In this document: positions 61,401 to 64,000 of the stretch, piece by piece | How the letters are laid out: the number at the start of each line of letters is the position of its first letter | How positions within the stretch are numbered: position 1 is the first letter of the stretch | Origin: Piscicola geometra | Lineage: Eukaryota; Annelida; Clitellata; Hirudinida; Piscicolidae | Reading direction: 5' to 3' | DNA length: 64,000 bases | Assembly (NCBI GenBank): GCA_943735955.1 | Contig: CALSEQ010000043.1 | Coordinates: 67,001 to 131,000, forward strand | Notes under the pieces: model-generated | Database searches by the model: none | What the model was told of the DNA's origin: nothing | Seen by the model: the letters and a program-made list of their open reading frames with translations, nothing else | Made by a program: the position numbers and the translations under genes

Positions 61401-64000
61401 TCAGAAAATTTGTTTTCTGAACACCTCAGTATAGGATCAGAGAAGAGCTTAAGAGCCCGTCGAAACTCTGTGAGTGACCGGATCCAAACGGTCCGGCGCC
61501 CGAAAAGTCCAACCGGCAATGGCCGCAAGGTTCTTTGCTCAGTACTTCGAGGATACCGGACAAAGTGGAACAGACCTTGCTCTATGTCAACACGGGCTAA
61601 AACCCCACAGGCTTGCATAGAGTGTAGGATCGGTCACTGCCCCTGGATGCCTATGATAGGCCGCTGATCCTTACTCCCACCCACACACATCAGACAGTCC
61701 GAGGCCAATACGGCGCCAATTTTTTTACTTCTTTATCTTTACTCCCCATGCACCCCCACACCAAATTCTTTTTACCCTCCAACCAAACCTACAGGCAAAT
61801 GGTTGTCCTCACTGTCTCACCCTAATCCCAACCCCACACACATGGACAGCGCGAAAGATCCATGGAGGATACACCGAACACCCCCACTGTTGTCACACAG
61901 CGATTTGTCACTTTCTCTGAAAGTTTCATTTCGATCGATAGGTGCCTCACCACTCTGTTGATAGCCTAGACGGCTGCTTTCTCTGTTTCCCTCGCCGGAA
62001 ATTTTCCCTACTCTAGGGGATTTTTCCTACGAGAACTCTGGTGCTTTTCAGAAAATTTGTTTTCTGAACACCTCAGTATAGGATCAGAGAAGAGCTTAAG
62101 AGCCCGTCGAAACTCTGTGAGTGAGCGGATCCAAACGGTCCGGCGCCCAAAAAGTTCCACCGGCAATGGCCGCAAGGTTCTTTGCTCAGTACTTCGAGGA
62201 TACCGGACAAAGTGGAACAGACCTTGCTCTATGTAAACACGGGCTAAAACCCCACAGGCTTGCATAGAGTGTAGGATCGGTCACTGCCCCTGGATGCCTA
62301 TGATAGGCCGCTGATCCTTACTCCCACCCACACACATGAGACAGTCCGAGGCCAATACGGCGCCAATTTTTTTACTTTTTTATCTTTACTCCCCATGCAC
62401 CCCCACACCAAATCCTTTTTACCCCTCAACCAAACCTACAGGCGAATGGTTGTCCTCACTGTCTCACCCTAATCCCAACCCCACACACATGGACAGCGCG
62501 AAAGATCCATGGAGGATACACCGAACACCCCAACTGTTGTCACACAGCGATTTGTCACTTTCTCTGAAAGTTTCATTTCGATCGATAGGTGCCTCACCAC
62601 TCTGTTGATAGCCTAGACGGCTGCTTTCTCTGTTTTCCTTGCCGGAAATTTTCCCTACTCTAGGGGATTTTTCCTACGAGAACTCTGGTGCTTTTCAGAA
62701 TATTTGTTTTCTGAACACCTCAGTATAGGATCAGAGAAGAGCTTAAGAGCCCGTCGAAACTCTGTGAGTGAGCGGATCCAAACGGTCCGGCGCCCAAAAA
62801 GTCTAACCGGCAATGGCCGCAAGGTTCTTTGCTCAGTACTTCGAGGATACCGGACAAAGTGGAACAGACCTTGCTCTATGTCAACACGGGCTAAAACCCC
62901 ACAGGCTTGCATAGAGTGTAGGATCGGTCACTGCCCCTGGATGCCTATGATAGGCCGCTGATCCCTACTCCCACCCACACACATCAGACAGTCCGAGGCC
63001 AATACGGCGCCAATTTTTTTACTTCTTTATCTTTACTCCCCATGCACCCCCACACCAAATTCTTTTTACCCTCCAACCAAACCTACAGGCAAATGGTTGT
63101 CCTCACTGTCTCACCCTAATCCCAACCCCACACACATGGACAGCGCGAAAGATCCATGGAGGATACACCGAACACCCCCACTGTTGTCAAACAGCGATTT
63201 GTCACTTTCTCTGAAAGTTTCATTTCGATCGATAGGTGCCTCACCACTCTGTTGACAGCCTAGACGGCTGCTTTCTCTGTTTCCCTCGCCGGAAATTTTC
63301 CCTACTCTAGGGGATTTTTCCTACGAGAACTCTGCTGCTTTTCAGAAAATTTGTTTTCTGAACACCTAAGTATAGGATCAGAGAAGAGCTTAAGAGCCCG
63401 TCGAAACTCTGTGAGTGACCGGATCCAAACGGTCCGGCGCCCGAAAAGTCCAACCGGCAATGGCCGCAAGGTTCTTTGCTCAGTACTTCGAGGATACCGG
63501 ACAAAGTGGAACAGACCTTGCTCTATGTCAACACGGGCTAAAACCCCACAGGCTTGCATAGAGTGTAGGATCGGTCACTGCCCCTGGATGCCTATGATAG
63601 GCCGCTGATCCTTACTCCCACCCACACACATCAGACAGTCCGAGGCCAATACGGCGCCAATTTTTTTACTTCTTTATCTTTACTCCCCATGCACCCCCAC
63701 ACCAAATTCTTTTTACCCTCCAACCAAACCTACAGGCAAATGGTTGTCCTCACTGTCTCACCCTAATCCCAACCCCACACACATGGACAGCGCGAAAGAT
63801 CCATGGAGGATACACCGAACACCCCCACTGTTGTCACACAGCGATTTGTCACTTTCTCTGAAAGTTTTATTTCGATCGATAGGTGCCTCACCACTCTGTT
63901 GATGGCCTAGACGGCTGCTTTCTCTGTTTCCCTCGCCGGAATTTTTCCCTACTCTAGGGGATTTTTCCTACGAGAACTCTGGTGCTTTTCAGAAAATTTG
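58454..64000 (+). repeat. Monomers M91-M99, six-copy (3882-bp) duplication
   Basis: Copies start at 58454, 59101, 59748, 60395, 61042, 61689, 62336, 62983 and 63630, the last cut by the window end. The markers of M91, M92 and M93 recur in M97, M98 and M99 at a constant 3882-bp offset: CAGAATATTTG in M91/M97; GTCAAACAG, TTGACAGCC, CTCTGCTGC, ACACCTAAG and GTGACCGG in M92/M98; TTTTATTTCG, GATGGCCTAG and GGAATTTTTCC in M93/M99. M94 repeats the M92 markers 1294 bp on. M93 and M96 share GTTCCACCGG and ATGTAAACACG. The block therefore mixes two-, three- and six-copy spacings. Confidence 0.92.

Larger units (their letters stand above)
1..64000. repeat. Satellite DNA array, ~647-bp monomer, about 99 tandem copies
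   Basis: The whole window is one head-to-tail array with every copy in the same orientation. The word at the left edge (AATTTG) recurs at 648 and again as the last six bases, so the window holds 63,994 bp, or 99 repeat lengths, plus 6 bp. Anchor spacings are 646 or 647 bp except 648 (56512-57159), 641 (42313-42953) and 623 (42954-43576). Each copy contains, in order from the anchor: a C/T/A-rich tract almost free of G, a CpG-rich middle with CGATCGAT, a 20-bp inverted repeat, a GGATCC site, and a 13-bp inverted repeat just before the next anchor. No unrelated sequence interrupts the array. The family is unknown to me. Satellite DNA of this kind is typical of eukaryotic heterochromatin, and that assignment is inference from structure. 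Confidence 0.98.

Noticed and set aside
283..63999. Recurring 75-90 codon frame starting at the anchor ATG (Pro/Thr/Ser-rich product)
   Set aside because: It ends at 75, 76, 81, 82, 88 or 90 codons in different copies, and the C5 deletion shifts its frame in about 20 copies. The start codon is lost in several copies (ATCAGACAG, CAGGAGACAG). It shows no recognisable domain. Repetition of the DNA explains its recurrence.
1..64000. 5S rDNA or rRNA intergenic spacer array
   Set aside because: I see no 5S, 18S, 5.8S or 25/28S conserved segment in any copy. A spacer-derived origin cannot be excluded by eye, but nothing supports it.
1..64000. CRISPR array or prokaryotic repeat
   Set aside because: The repeats are contiguous ~647-bp units without spacers, and there are no cas genes or any prokaryotic genes.

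Overview
This window is a single uninterrupted satellite DNA array. From base 1 to base 64000 the sequence consists of head-to-tail copies, all in the same orientation, of one monomer of about 647 bp. Anchoring each copy on the conserved 'ATGAGACAG' word (or its variants) gives 99 anchors between 283 and 63630. The mean spacing is 646.4 bp; almost all spacings are 646 or 647, with outliers of 648, 641 and 623. I see no gene, rRNA, tRNA, transposon, CRISPR array or unique sequence. A 64-kb pure tandem array with a monomer this long, local higher-order structure and no host genes points to eukaryotic heterochromatin (centromeric, pericentromeric, subtelomeric or a knob). I do not recognise the family and cannot name the species or chromosomal position.

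Layout. I label copies M1 to M99 by their anchor, with a partial copy at each end. From 283 to about 22.9 kb the copies are a mixture of several haplotypes, with dimer periods (1293/1294 bp) at 2.9-8.0 kb, a trimer spacing (about 1940 bp) at 8.0-11.3 kb and single-copy duplications. At 23-30 kb there are short runs of sub-variants. From 30.0 to 42.3 kb, 646-bp copies predominate that have lost one C from a C-run, with dimer and tetramer spacings and runs of near-identical single copies. At 42.3-43.6 kb two adjacent copies carry overlapping deletions. At 43.6-48.8 kb a clean 1294-bp dimer is repeated four times. At 48.8-51.3 kb a 1292-bp dimer is repeated twice. From 51.3 kb to the end two related types are interspersed, with a duplication at a six-copy spacing (3882 bp).

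Within the monomer I see a 20-bp inverted repeat whose pairing is often kept when its centre changes, a 13-bp inverted repeat with one compensated variant, a 78-nt tract with a single G on the + strand, a diverged internal direct repeat of about 26 bp at a 151-bp offset, and about 26 CpG sites, many of them polymorphic as transitions. A BamHI site (GGATCC) occurs once in nearly every copy, so a BamHI ladder of about 647 bp is expected.

Open reading frames of 60-168 codons recur because the repeat recurs. They overlap on both strands, end at different places in different copies and are broken by 1-bp indels, so I do not annotate them as genes. The interest of the window lies in repeat turnover: nested duplications of one, two, three, four and six copies, haplotype switches along the array, and small conserved dyads.
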